Assembly (NCBI GenBank): GCA_965230415.1 | Contig: CBDDKZ010000005.1 | Coordinates: 2,170,001-2,234,000, forward strand | DNA from: CBDDKZ01 sp965230415 | Lineage (GTDB): Bacteria > Bacteroidota > Bacteroidia > Cytophagales > JAAEPT01 | Direction: 5' to 3' | DNA: 64,000 nt | In this document: in pieces, positions 10,026 through 19,632 of the stretch | How positions within the stretch are numbered: the stretch's first letter is position 1 | How the letters are laid out: each line of letters opens with the position of its first letter | The notes under the pieces: generated by a model | Databases searched by the model: none | What the model was told of the DNA's origin: nothing | Seen by the model: only the letters and a program-made list of their open reading frames with translations | Program-made: the position numbers and the translations under genes

Positions 10026-10937
10026 ATGGATGATTATAATAAAATAATTGAATCATTAGATGTAAAATTTGCCAGTGCCAAAGATGTTACCATAAAAAGA
10101 CATGTAACCGTTACCAATTTTTACGATGTTTCGAACACCGTAATTTTGTTAAATAGGGGATCAATTTCTTTTGGAGAAGATCAAAAAGAAATTGATGAGG
10201 GGGATTTGCTCATGATACCCAGTGGCAGAACCTTGAAAATCTCTTACGGTAAGGTCGGTAGTAACCGCATTGACCGGGATGAATTATCTTCAAAAATGGA
10301 AGAATACTTCAATTCCAGCCAACCCGACCCATCCAAGGAATCTTTTAGCATCTTGACATTTGATGCTAAAGTCTTTGATTCGGTAAACTTTTTCCAGTCA
10401 CTGGATATACCCGCATTTAGTATTCGTAGAAATGAGCGATTAAATAAAATTTTTCAATTGCTTATTGAGGAAACACAGGCCGATCGGCACGGTAAAGAAC
10501 GCCTTATTAAAGTCTATACCGAAGAATTTATGATTGAGTTGATGCGCTATATCTTAAACCACAATATGTTTGAGGAGCAATTAGCCACTAACGCAACCTA
10601 TTTCAAAGACCCGAGATTACTCGACCTGTTTGGCTATATTAAAGAAAACTTAGATGGAGACTTATCCAACAAGATGCTATCTAATGTTGCTAACGTGTCT
10701 GAAGATTACGTAGGGCAGTACTTTAAAATGCTTACCGGTATAAATCCGCAAGACTATATCGAATATCAACGTATGGAACGGGCTGTGAGCTTACTCAGAA
10801 CCACCAAACGTAGCATAAGGGAGATAGGGAAGATTGTTGGTTACAAGGATACGGCCTATTTCTGTCGAAGATTTAAGATGATGTTTGGCGTGCCTGCCGG
10901 TAAAATGAGGAAAAGGGAATCGCTCATGAACTTCTAA
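10026..10937 (+). CDS. AraC-family transcriptional regulator
   Basis: This is a 303-residue protein. Residues ~1-180 form a cupin-like sensing domain (LNRGSISFGEDQKEIDEGDLL resembles the AraC-binding beta barrel). Residues ~200-300 form the double helix-turn-helix of the AraC/XylS family: MLSNVANVSEDYVGQYFKML is the first HTH and IREIGKIVGYKDTAYFCRRF is the second, with the usual closing FxxxFGxxxxxMR segment. No signal peptide. It lies 130 bp after the acyl-CoA dehydrogenase and only 14 bp before the helicase gene, so it is probably cotranscribed with the latter. Effector and targets are unknown. Confidence 0.93.
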   Translation: MDDYNKIIESLDVKFASAKDVTIKRHVTVTNFYDVSNTVILLNRGSISFGEDQKEIDEGDLLMIPSGRTLKISYGKVGSNRIDRDELSSKMEEYFNSSQPDPSKESFSILTFDAKVFDSVNFFQSLDIPAFSIRRNERLNKIFQLLIEETQADRHGKERLIKVYTEEFMIELMRYILNHNMFEEQLATNATYFKDPRLLDLFGYIKENLDGDLSNKMLSNVANVSEDYVGQYFKMLTGINPQDYIEYQRMERAVSLLRTTKRSIREIGKIVGYKDTAYFCRRFKMMFGVPAGKMRKRESLMNF

Positions 10938-10951
10938 CATTATAATTTAAA

Positions 10952-12820
10952 ATGGCAGAATTTGAATCTTCTGTTGAAGAGCTGCAACACCTGGCGCTTC
11001 TACTGGAAAAAGAACGTAATGTTGCAAAAGATCAATATGAGCAGAGTATTCAAAATTCATCTCAACAGGAACGTATTAATAACGGAGTGTGCTGGGCTCC
11101 TCTGGAGCTTGTGGAGGTCGGTTTTGGCTTAGGGCAGTACCCTTTTGCGGTGTTTAAGCGTACCAAAAATCAGCATAAGCCACATCGCTTTACACCGGGT
11201 AGTTTTGTTCGCTTAAGCAATGAAGATGAATTTATTGACGGAACAGTCCAGTATGTTAATAAAGATCAGTTAAAAGTAATTTTTACTGTCAATGACTTAC
11301 CATACTGGATTGAAAAGTCGAAATTGCAGTTACTCTTATTATTCGATGATTATTCGTTCAATGAGATGCAGTTTTGCCTCAAGAAGCTCATCAAAGAACC
11401 GGAGCTAGCCAAATTCAGAGACCAGATTCTGGGCTATCAGGCGAGTGTTAATGGTTCTGCGAAGAGCAGCTACCAATCACAGCTATTAAACAGCTCACAA
11501 AACGCTGCGGTAGGTGAAATATTAGCTAATAATATCGTTTCAATAGTTCATGGTCCGCCGGGCACAGGTAAAACGACTACCCTGGTAGAAGCTGTAATGG
11601 CCACTTTAAAGCAAGAAAAAAGGGTGTTGGTATGTGCTCCCAGTAATGCAGCTGTAGATCATTTCAGTAAGAAACTGGCAGCTAAAGGTTTGAAAGTACT
11701 GAGAGTGGGGAATTTGGCAAAAGTAGATGATACGATGTTACCATTTACGCTTGATTACCAACTGGCCAACCACCCGCAGGCACGGCAACTAAAAAAGTTG
11801 AGGCAGCAGGCAAATGAATACCGTCAAATGGCGGCTAAGTACAAACGAAGCTTCGGCCCGGAAGAGCGCAGGCAGCGCAAATTGCTGTATCAGGAAGCGA
11901 CATCGATAAGTAAGGACATTGTGGAAACAGAAGATTACCTCGTTGAGCAACTTTTGGATAGTAGTCAGGTGATTGCGTGTACGCTGGTGGGGGCTGCTCA
12001 CAAATTGATGCGTAAAGAAAAATTCGATACTGTTTTCATTGACGAAGCGGCGCAGGCTTTGGAACCCGCATGTTGGATACCCATGCTTAAAGCAAATAAA
12101 GTAGTATTAGCGGGAGACCATTATCAATTGCCCCCAACGGTTTTGAGTATGCATGAAAATAAGGGCCTGACTATATCTCTTATGGAAAAATTGGTGGAAA
12201 GGAGCCATCCATCGATACTTCTTAACACACAATACCGCATGAATAAGCAAATAATGGGGTATTCTAACAACTATTTTTATGGTGGTAAACTCGTGGCCCA
12301 CGAAACCGTCAGCGATCAATTGTTAGCGGGACCAAATAACGATCCGGTGGAGTTTATAGATACGGCAGGCTGTAGTCTTGACGAAGAACGAAATGATAAT
12401 AGCATGAGTATCTTCAATAAGGGAGAAATAGACCTGCTTATAAAACATCTCCAAATGAATGAAGAAAGTTATTCAGGAAAGCGTATAGGAATTATTTCCC
12501 CCTATAAAGAACAAGTCATCAGTTTAAATGAAACCTTATCGACTTTGCAGATAGAAGATTTATCCTGTAACACAATTGATGCCTTTCAAGGGCAGGAATG
12601 CGATGTTATTTACATATCGATGGTACGTTCAAACGAATCGGGTGAGATTGGTTTTCTGGCAGATTTAAGACGTATGAATGTGGCAATGACCAGGGCGCGA
12701 TACAAGCTGGTCATCATTGGAAATAGCGCGACACTCGGATCCAATCCATTCTATTCGAATTTACTTAACTATACCGAAGAAATAAACGCTTATCGGAGTG
12801 CTTGGGAATACATGTATTAA
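10952..12820 (+). CDS. Upf1/IGHMBP2-like superfamily 1 DNA/RNA helicase
   Basis: This is a 622-residue SF1B helicase. Visible motifs are Walker A GPPGTGKTTT (Gly201-Thr210, Lys207), motif Ia CAPSNAAVDHF, Walker B VFIDEAAQA (Asp364-Glu365), motif III LAGDHYQLPPT, motif IV LNTQYRMN, motif V TIDAFQGQECDVI and motif VI NVAMTRARYKLVIIG. The DEAA box, the AFQGQE motif and an N-terminal beta-barrel-like segment (~50-110) place it with the Upf1/SMUBP-2/AN1-type group rather than UvrD. It probably unwinds RNA or DNA 5' to 3' using ATP. It follows the AraC-family gene by 14 bp and ends before a convergent gene at 12885. Confidence 0.95.
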   Translation: MAEFESSVEELQHLALLLEKERNVAKDQYEQSIQNSSQQERINNGVCWAPLELVEVGFGLGQYPFAVFKRTKNQHKPHRFTPGSFVRLSNEDEFIDGTVQYVNKDQLKVIFTVNDLPYWIEKSKLQLLLLFDDYSFNEMQFCLKKLIKEPELAKFRDQILGYQASVNGSAKSSYQSQLLNSSQNAAVGEILANNIVSIVHGPPGTGKTTTLVEAVMATLKQEKRVLVCAPSNAAVDHFSKKLAAKGLKVLRVGNLAKVDDTMLPFTLDYQLANHPQARQLKKLRQQANEYRQMAAKYKRSFGPEERRQRKLLYQEATSISKDIVETEDYLVEQLLDSSQVIACTLVGAAHKLMRKEKFDTVFIDEAAQALEPACWIPMLKANKVVLAGDHYQLPPTVLSMHENKGLTISLMEKLVERSHPSILLNTQYRMNKQIMGYSNNYFYGGKLVAHETVSDQLLAGPNNDPVEFIDTAGCSLDEERNDNSMSIFNKGEIDLLIKHLQMNEESYSGKRIGIISPYKEQVISLNETLSTLQIEDLSCNTIDAFQGQECDVIYISMVRSNESGEIGFLADLRRMNVAMTRARYKLVIIGNSATLGSNPFYSNLLNYTEEINAYRSAWEYMY

Positions 12821-12884
12821 AGAAACCACTATTGTTCCACAAATGTCGGATAAGAGTGTAGTAAGGTAATTGAGTACGTTTTTT

Positions 12885-13619
12885 TTACTTGCTACCTTCA
12901 CGAAGTTTTTGCTTGTCCTTAGCTGTTAGCTTTAAATCGTGAAAGGTCATGCTATCGTCGGTTTCCTTATTTTTTAAAACCATTACATGCGTATGAATTT
13001 CTATGATCTCCATGATAATATCCTTACCATCTTCTCTACGATGTATAAGTAATTCCTTTTTATTATTCGAGAGCGACCATTTTCCAGTATAAAGTGGAAC
13101 TTTGTGACCTTCAGGAAGAATAAAAAAAGTGTAATCTTCTTTAAATTCATACAAGGCATGTATCAATGCTGCTTTTCCACTTTCAAAAACATGCCATTTC
13201 TTGGCAATAAGGTGTTCTTTGTGGTTCAGATGTTCTTCACGATTTTTTTCCATAGGAGTGAAATGGACTATTGTGGTAGGGCCATCGAAGTTGCCTAAAT
13301 TTAAATGGTTCTTGTCCAATTGCAAGATAGACAGCATTTTCTCCTCGTCATTTGCTTCGTCGTGTAGAATTAATCGGTTATTATTTTTGCCGCCAATACG
13401 CCATTTTCCGCTATGAGATTCTTCGTAAGAAGCCTTAATGGTATAGTCACCTGATTTTTTGAAAACCATAATTAAGTGCTCATGCTTTGGTTCAATTTCG
13501 CTTGCCTTATCAAACTCCTTAACCAGTTTCCACTTTTTAACAATAAGTTTCTCGTAACTACCTTGCGCAAAAGTGGAAACCATTGTTAGAACTACTACAA
13601 TACTAAAAACCAATCGCAT
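12885..13619 (-). CDS. Exported protein with two lipocalin-like domains
   Basis: This is a 244-residue protein with a signal peptide (MRLVFSIVVVLTMVSTFAQG). It contains two related ~105-residue halves (about 23-125 and 133-235). Each starts with a LIxKKW box and runs through a YTF/YTI strand, a GKW(R/S) turn and an LxIH/LILH strand. This is the usual layout of lipocalin_4/DUF-type beta barrels found in Bacteroidota. The function is unknown; a small-ligand carrier in the periplasm or on the surface is only a guess. The 47-bp gap to the next minus-strand gene upstream (13667-15121) makes cotranscription likely. Confidence 0.7.
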   Translation of the reverse strand: MRLVFSIVVVLTMVSTFAQGSYEKLIVKKWKLVKEFDKASEIEPKHEHLIMVFKKSGDYTIKASYEESHSGKWRIGGKNNNRLILHDEANDEEKMLSILQLDKNHLNLGNFDGPTTIVHFTPMEKNREEHLNHKEHLIAKKWHVFESGKAALIHALYEFKEDYTFFILPEGHKVPLYTGKWSLSNNKKELLIHRREDGKDIIMEIIEIHTHVMVLKNKETDDSMTFHDLKLTAKDKQKLREGSK

Positions 13620-13666
13620 AATCCATTCATTTTTGTGGTCCTGAACACTTCAGCCAGCCTATTGAA

Positions 13667-15121
13667 TCAGACATGGACCGAAGTTTCGGCATTTACAAAT
13701 ATACTACTTGATATCATACGTAGTGGTGAAAATGTAGGCTTTGTTATTTCATCAAACTTCTTTGAATAGGTAGCGATTTTTTTCTCCTTTTTTGATTTTA
13801 CCAAATCTGTAAGCATCGATTTCAATACTTTCATAAACAAGTAGGTGTGCTCACAGTTTTCTTTGCCCATTAAACGTATTTGTCTCTGGACATTATTGAT
13901 TACGAATTGCGCTTTTTTAGAATTATTTTGCAAGTAATATAAAGCGGCCAGAATCATTTTAATATCTAAGATTGCCGTTGGGAAAACCTTGGTAGGTAAA
14001 CTGTCAAGAGAATCATTGATATAGTGAATTCCCTCTTTAATTTTGTTGTTTTGGAGGTAACTAATTACTCTGAAATTGACTTGAGCAATAATACTTATGT
14101 AGTTATTTTCATCATTATCTATGGTCTTTAAATATTTGTTGGCATAGCTCAGTAGCTTACGATCGCTACCCAATTGCTTGTACCTTTCCAGAATGATGGT
14201 TAGAAAGTATTCCGGACAAGTAAAAACGCCATAGTTGGTTAGCAGTAAATTGCTTGTTGGTATTAATTCTTCCAACAATAGGTCTACTCTGTTGAAGTCT
14301 TTTCTTTTGAAACTATAGACCAAGGCAAGGTATTTAAACACCCATTTCATACTATGGTATGTAATATCCATACGGTACGTTTCAATATATTCTTCGACCT
14401 GCTTAAATTGTTCATCCAGTTCATCGATTATAGTAGAATTGTTGAGGTCTACTTTTTCCACCATTAACTTATGGAAAATGAGCACACATGCATGATAAAC
14501 GTAGAGGCGGTGAGAGTGGTAGAGCTTACTGTTTTGTTGAATCTGGTTAACAATTAATTCAAATTCAGGTACCCGAATCGTTTCGTATTCAAATAAAGCG
14601 GTAGATAGCCTTTTAAAGTAATCTACCACCATATCTTCCACTTTGTCCTGAGCAAGCATATAAGCCACATGTTTATTGTATAGTTGAGAATACTCAAAAC
14701 TATTGGGGCTATGTAACGTGAGTTTCTTTAAGGCCTTATAAACTAAAGTTAACTCATTAGATAAATCGTAATGAATAAGCTCTTTCTCCAATTTTTTCAA
14801 CGTAGCAATAGCTATAGTTTTATTTTTGGTGAGCACTATTTCATTAATTGCCGCTACCTGCTGTAATAATACCGTTCTTGGTGAATCGGATTGCTCTAAG
14901 AAGTGATTTTCGATTTTTTCGTTAAGTCGAGATCGAAGTGTGTAAAAAGCATTGTTGTTTACATTGAGAATTTTCTTAATCTCATTGTCCGTACTTTCAC
15001 CTTCTCGAAATAATTTGAGTAATTCGGCCGATTTAAAGGCTTCACTGGATTCTAGATTATTGATAATGATTTTTAGGTCTTTATCAGAAAGCTGATTAAT
15101 TAAACGTTTTAATTTCGACAT
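13667..15121 (-). CDS. Hypothetical all-helical cytoplasmic protein with possible N-terminal HTH
   Basis: This is a 484-residue protein without signal peptide or membrane segment. Residues ~45-75 (TDNEIKKILNVNNNAFYTLR) look like a helix-turn-helix, followed by about 400 residues of irregular amphipathic helices with a TPR-like feel and no conserved catalytic motif. I do not recognise a named family. A role as an intracellular regulator or scaffold would be inference. It starts with an ATG at 15121 and is followed 47 bp later by the lipocalin-like gene. Confidence 0.65.
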   Translation of the reverse strand: MSKLKRLINQLSDKDLKIIINNLESSEAFKSAELLKLFREGESTDNEIKKILNVNNNAFYTLRSRLNEKIENHFLEQSDSPRTVLLQQVAAINEIVLTKNKTIAIATLKKLEKELIHYDLSNELTLVYKALKKLTLHSPNSFEYSQLYNKHVAYMLAQDKVEDMVVDYFKRLSTALFEYETIRVPEFELIVNQIQQNSKLYHSHRLYVYHACVLIFHKLMVEKVDLNNSTIIDELDEQFKQVEEYIETYRMDITYHSMKWVFKYLALVYSFKRKDFNRVDLLLEELIPTSNLLLTNYGVFTCPEYFLTIILERYKQLGSDRKLLSYANKYLKTIDNDENNYISIIAQVNFRVISYLQNNKIKEGIHYINDSLDSLPTKVFPTAILDIKMILAALYYLQNNSKKAQFVINNVQRQIRLMGKENCEHTYLFMKVLKSMLTDLVKSKKEKKIATYSKKFDEITKPTFSPLRMISSSIFVNAETSVHV

Positions 15122-15430
15122 AACAAAACTTTAAATTTCATATTCCTGCTTTTTAAACAGGAAAAGAAATGTTGATTTCCCACATATATACTGCTAAACA
15201 GTCAGGAGGTAATAATTAAAATTAATCCATGGTTTAAAATTTTATACAAACCATCAGATACAACCACCTCAAGCTGTAAAAAATGTTGACCAAATGTAAT
15301 AAAATTCCATATACTACAAAATGCATTTATTACTTTTTCGGTAAAAAGGCATGTAAGAAGTATATAAATTCTTAGCTGGGTCATCGTTTTTAGAATTATA
15401 ATTATCTTTGTGCTGTAAAAATACAGGGAT
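15122..15430 (+). promoter_or_regulatory. Divergent intergenic region with TATCTTTG promoter element for the FAD/Fe-S gene
   Basis: This is a 309-bp A/T-rich gap. TATCTTTG at 15403-15410 matches the Bacteroidota -7 consensus TAnnTTTG and would start transcription about 15 bp before the ATG at 15431. No clear -33 partner is seen. I see no RNA gene in the rest of the gap. A 60-codon minus-strand reading frame at 15202-15384 looks random. Confidence 0.5.
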
Positions 15431-18352
15431 ATGCTGGCAAAGTTGGAAGAATTGGCTCAACAATTAGAGGGAGATTTATTTACAGATAACACTATACGCA
15501 CGTTGTATGCCACAGATGCTTCTGTGTATAGAGAAATGCCGTTGGCGGTATGCAGGCCCAGGAATGAATCAGATATATCACGAATCTTGCGTTTTGCCAG
15601 AGAAACTAATATTCCTATAATTCCGCGTACTGCGGGTACTTCGTTGGCCGGGCAGGTAGTAGGCTCCGGTTTAGTAGTAGATGTGTCAAAATACATGACA
15701 CAAATATTGGAGGTCAACAAAGAAGAAAAATGGGTACGGGTCCAGCCAGGTGTCGTGCGCGACGAACTTAATCATTACCTGAAGTCCTACGGTCTGTTTT
15801 TCGGACCTGAGACCTCTACATCAAACAGGTGTATGATTGGAGGTATGGTAGGAAATAATTCCTGTGGGTCACATTCAATTATTTATGGAACAACGCGAGA
15901 TCATGTATTAGAATTAGATGCTATTCTTGCCGATGGTTCTGAAGTTTCGTTCAATGCGTTGAGTAAAGAAGCGTATGATAAGAAATGTGAGGGCAATTCC
16001 TTGGAAAGTAAGCTATACAGACACTTTAAAGAGGTCTTAAGCAATGAAGATAACCAAAGACAGATAAGAGCGGAGTTTCCGAAACAGGAAATTAATCGTA
16101 GAAATACAGGCTACGCCATTGATGTTTTGCTGGAAAGTGAAATTTTTACAGAAGGTGGAGAGGCTTTTAATTTTTGTAAACTCCTGGCCGGTTCTGAGGG
16201 TACTTTGGCTTTTAGCACCAGTATAAAATTAAATTTAGTAGATCTTCCCCCCAAGGAGAAAGCAGTTGTGGCTGTGCACTGTGAAACTTTGGAAGAATCG
16301 TTTAAGGCTAACTTAATTGCTTTAAAGTACAACCCGGGCGCTGTAGAACTTATCGACCGGTTTATTCTGGACTGTACCAGGGAAAATATTGAGCAAAGTC
16401 AAAATCGCTTTTTCGTTGATGGAGATCCCGGTGCCTTATTAGTGGTAGAATTTGCCCGTGAAACACGCGAAGAAATAGACATTTTGGCGAAGGAAATGGA
16501 GGCAGAAATGAGGGCATCCTCATTTGGCTATCATTTTCCGGTACTTTACGGAGCCGATGTAAATAAAGTATGGGCGCTGAGAAAAGCGGGCCTTGGTTTG
16601 CTATCGAATGTGCCTGGAGACCCTAAGCCTGTGGCGTGCATTGAAGATACAGCTGTAAGTGTAGGGGACCTGCCGGAATTTATGCGGGAGTTTGCAATGA
16701 TTACCGATAAATACGAGCGTGAGTGTGTTTATTATGCACATATCGGTGACGGTGAAATTCACCTTAGACCGGTATTGGATCTTAAATCACAACACGACCG
16801 TGATTTATTCTTTAAAATCACCGACGAGGTCGCTTCTTTAGTTAAGAAATACAAAGGGTCGATGAGCGGCGAACATGGTGACGGTCGGGTACGTGGCGAG
16901 TTTATTGAAAAAATGGTAGGCCATCACAATTTTCAACTGATAAAAGAAGTAAAGAAAGCTTGGGACCCGCAAGGAATTTTTAATCCGGGGAAAATTGTAG
17001 ATACACCCAAGATGAATGAATTTCTGCGCTATGAATCGGAGCAGCAAACACCCGACATCAAAACGCACTTCGATTTCTCTGCTACAGAGGGAATATTGCG
17101 TATGGCTGAAAAGTGTAACGGTTCCGGCGATTGTAGAAAAACACATATAACAGGAGGGACAATGTGTCCCAGTTACATGGCTACAAAAAACGAACGCGAT
17201 ACTACAAGAGCTCGTGCCAACATCCTAAGAGAGTTCTTGACCAGGTCTGAAAAAGTAAACCGCTTCGATCATGAAGAAATAAAAGATATTATGGACCTTT
17301 GTTTGTCATGCAAAGGTTGTAAATCGGAGTGTCCTTCCAATGTGGATATGGCCATGCTCAAATCAGAGTTTTTGCAAAATTACTATGAAAGTAATGGAAC
17401 ACCACTTGCTGCAAGATTAACGGGCGATGTAGCAAAAGTAAATAAAGTATTTGCCATGGTCCCATGGTTGTTCAATCTGTCTACCAGTTTGCCGTTATCA
17501 AGCAATATTATTAAGCGTGTTATGAATATTGCTCCTCAGAGGAGTATACCCAAGCTCTCAGGACAGACGCTGCGTAAATGGAACTTTAGGAATAAACGAA
17601 ATCTCGTACCGCAGGAAACTAAAAAGAAAATTTACTTTTTTGCTGATGAGGTTATCAATTTTAACGATGCTCATATCGGTAAAAAGGCTTTTCAGTTACT
17701 CTCAAAATTAGGCTATCATGTTGAAATACCTCACCATGAAGAAAGTGGTCGACCCAATATCTCTAAAGGAAGGCTCAAAGAAGCTAAAAAAACCGCAGAA
17801 CTTAACGTAAGACTGCTAAGTGATATAGTCTCAGGTGAAATGCCCCTCATTGGAATTGAGCCCTCAGCAATACTGACCTTTAGAGATGAGTATCCAAAGT
17901 TGGTTGCTGATAAGTTGAAAGAAGATGCGCGCAAATTGGCGAAAAACTGCTTTACCATTGATGAGTTTCTGGCTCGCGAAATAGAACAGGGTAATATTTC
18001 AAGTGAACAATTTACAAAAGAGCATAAGCAAATAAAGGTGCACGGACACTGTCATCAAAAAGCACTCTCTTCAGTAAATCATACAAGGGATATACTTAAA
18101 TTGCCTCAAAATTACAAGGTTGAAGTAATTCCATCGGGATGCTGTGGTATGTCTGGTTCTTTTGGTTATGAAAAAGATCACTACGAATTATCTATGCAGA
18201 TTGGGGAACTAGTACTATTTCCGGCGGTAAGAAATGCCTCACAGGATACTATTATAGCCGCACCAGGTACTTCATGCAGACATCAGATTAATGACGGTAC
18301 AGGGCGTCAGGCTCTGCACCCTGTAGAAATATTACTGGATGCACTGGTATAA
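15431..18352 (+). CDS. FAD-linked oxidase fused to Fe-S/CCG module (D-2-hydroxyacid dehydrogenase, YdiJ-like)
   Basis: This is a 973-residue fusion. Residues ~1-220 are a PCMH-type FAD-binding domain (IPRTAGTSLAGQ and GGMVGNNSCGSHS). Residues ~270-530 are the FAD-oxidase C-terminal domain, with a YYAHIGDGEIHLRP strand and SGEHGDGRVRGEF. Two ferredoxin-like cysteine clusters follow (Cys562...; Cys624, 627, 630, 634 in CLSCKGCKSECP), then a heterodisulfide-reductase CCG module ending in SGCCGMSG (Cys904-Cys905). This is the architecture of E. coli YdiJ and of GlcD-GlpC fusions, which oxidise D-lactate or D-2-hydroxyglutarate and deliver electrons to the quinone pool. The exact substrate is not fixed by sequence. 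The stop codon directly touches the end of the convergent next gene. Confidence 0.92.
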   Translation: MLAKLEELAQQLEGDLFTDNTIRTLYATDASVYREMPLAVCRPRNESDISRILRFARETNIPIIPRTAGTSLAGQVVGSGLVVDVSKYMTQILEVNKEEKWVRVQPGVVRDELNHYLKSYGLFFGPETSTSNRCMIGGMVGNNSCGSHSIIYGTTRDHVLELDAILADGSEVSFNALSKEAYDKKCEGNSLESKLYRHFKEVLSNEDNQRQIRAEFPKQEINRRNTGYAIDVLLESEIFTEGGEAFNFCKLLAGSEGTLAFSTSIKLNLVDLPPKEKAVVAVHCETLEESFKANLIALKYNPGAVELIDRFILDCTRENIEQSQNRFFVDGDPGALLVVEFARETREEIDILAKEMEAEMRASSFGYHFPVLYGADVNKVWALRKAGLGLLSNVPGDPKPVACIEDTAVSVGDLPEFMREFAMITDKYERECVYYAHIGDGEIHLRPVLDLKSQHDRDLFFKITDEVASLVKKYKGSMSGEHGDGRVRGEFIEKMVGHHNFQLIKEVKKAWDPQGIFNPGKIVDTPKMNEFLRYESEQQTPDIKTHFDFSATEGILRMAEKCNGSGDCRKTHITGGTMCPSYMATKNERDTTRARANILREFLTRSEKVNRFDHEEIKDIMDLCLSCKGCKSECPSNVDMAMLKSEFLQNYYESNGTPLAARLTGDVAKVNKVFAMVPWLFNLSTSLPLSSNIIKRVMNIAPQRSIPKLSGQTLRKWNFRNKRNLVPQETKKKIYFFADEVINFNDAHIGKKAFQLLSKLGYHVEIPHHEESGRPNISKGRLKEAKKTAELNVRLLSDIVSGEMPLIGIEPSAILTFRDEYPKLVADKLKEDARKLAKNCFTIDEFLAREIEQGNISSEQFTKEHKQIKVHGHCHQKALSSVNHTRDILKLPQNYKVEVIPSGCCGMSGSFGYEKDHYELSMQIGELVLFPAVRNASQDTIIAAPGTSCRHQINDGTGRQALHPVEILLDALV

Positions 18353-18880
18353 TTATTCTCCTACATGTACCAATATCAGCTCTTCCTTATTCAACGCACA
18401 TATCTGATAAAGCGTAGATTTATTGAGGTAATCAATAGTTATGGACGAAGCTTTTTTATTTACGGAATAGGTTGTGGGTAGTACATCGCAATCGGGGTGT
18501 TGATTGAAAATATGATGGAAGGTGAATTTTTTTACAACCAGCTGCCCGTTAATCGTGTCAGTATACGCAGCAGTTTTCTTCTGGTTCGAAAAAGGTAAGT
18601 CATTTTCATAGTCCAATAAATGATTGGTCTTTAATTCCAGGTTTACCGAATCTTTGAAATAAAAAGTGGAGCGTATTTTATCTATTACGGCATCATGCTT
18701 TAGACAAGTTCTACAATTTAAATCAATTATTGAAGTGCGTACCAGGAAAAGAGTATCGTTATTGGCTTCGTGAAGTTCAACACATTGAGTCCAAGAACCT
18801 TTAAGCATATTGAAGTCTATCTGCGACTGACAAAATGAGGAATAAAGTAAAATGCTTATTATAAATGGTAGCCCTTTCAT
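18353..18880 (-). CDS. Hypothetical exported protein
   Basis: This is a 175-residue protein with a signal peptide (MKGLPFIISILLYSSFCQSQ) and a short beta-rich mature part containing four or more cysteines (TSIIDLNCRTCLKHD). I do not recognise a family. The WTQCVELHEANNDT opening resembles small lipocalin-like stress proteins of Bacteroidota, but the match is weak. Its stop codon begins at the base directly after the stop of the plus-strand FAD/Fe-S gene, so the two genes converge with zero spacing. Confidence 0.6.
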   Translation of the reverse strand: MKGLPFIISILLYSSFCQSQIDFNMLKGSWTQCVELHEANNDTLFLVRTSIIDLNCRTCLKHDAVIDKIRSTFYFKDSVNLELKTNHLLDYENDLPFSNQKKTAAYTDTINGQLVVKKFTFHHIFNQHPDCDVLPTTYSVNKKASSITIDYLNKSTLYQICALNKEELILVHVGE

Positions 18881-19046
18881 TTATGATGTGATTTCAATCG
18901 AGCGCTGTAGAAAATTACAATGGAGCATTGAGCATCTTGGGAGGCTCTTCCACTAAACAATATATACGTTTTATTTGATTATTTGAATAAGGAATGTGGA
19001 TAAGTTTGGTGGATATGTTTATTTAAAAAATTACTAATATTGCTCC

Positions 19047-19628
19047 ATGGATTCCAAAAATAGTATAGAACGCTTAAAAAAGCACATTATTGAGCGTATT
19101 CAAAAAGCCTTAAAAGAAATTTCTAATAAAGAGCAAGATGAGATTTATGCCTATTCCTTATTAGTTTTTGACGAGGAAGATGACCCGAGATTTCCCTCAG
19201 TAATTTTAGGTTATAATACCGAAACTCATTTTAAAGATCAGGTAAAGGTTGCTCTTGATGAACAGGAAGCGCGTTGGAATTTTGCATTTTGGATACAAAA
19301 TCAGCTGCTCGAATTGGGTACAAATAGTGACAAAGAGGGTAGCCCTTTGATTCAGGAATGGATTAGGTCGCAGGATCTGTATTATTCGGAAGAAGAAGAG
19401 AAAGCAGATTTTGAAACCTGCATGCAAAAGGGTGATGAAATCACTTTTCAATTAATTGAACTCCTTGTGGAGGTAGTAAGTAGTTTGCATGAAACTCAAA
19501 TTGTAAATGTTCCGGTAATAATACATGAGATAGAATATTACGATGAAATTGCCAAACAGAATTTAAGAGCAAATGGAATTGATAAGGGACAGGGTTTTGC
19601 AGAGTGGGTTCTGGGAATGTTCAAATAA
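19047..19628 (+). CDS. DUF4303-like cytoplasmic protein
   Basis: This is a 193-residue protein with no signal peptide. The opening helix, the EIYAYSLLVFDEEDDPRFPS strand, the YNTET turn and the EARWNFAFW motif resemble DUF4303 proteins, which often sit near polymorphic toxin immunity genes and have no established activity. No toxin gene is nearby here. The gene stands alone between two minus-strand genes, with a 4-bp gap to the convergent protease-like gene end at 19633. Confidence 0.55.
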   Translation: MDSKNSIERLKKHIIERIQKALKEISNKEQDEIYAYSLLVFDEEDDPRFPSVILGYNTETHFKDQVKVALDEQEARWNFAFWIQNQLLELGTNSDKEGSPLIQEWIRSQDLYYSEEEEKADFETCMQKGDEITFQLIELLVEVVSSLHETQIVNVPVIIHEIEYYDEIAKQNLRANGIDKGQGFAEWVLGMFK

Positions 19629-19632
19629 GTGT

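Noticed and set aside
15202..15384. 60-codon minus-strand frame in the gap before the FAD/Fe-S gene
   Set aside because: No plausible start context, family or composition; overlaps the promoter region of the next gene.
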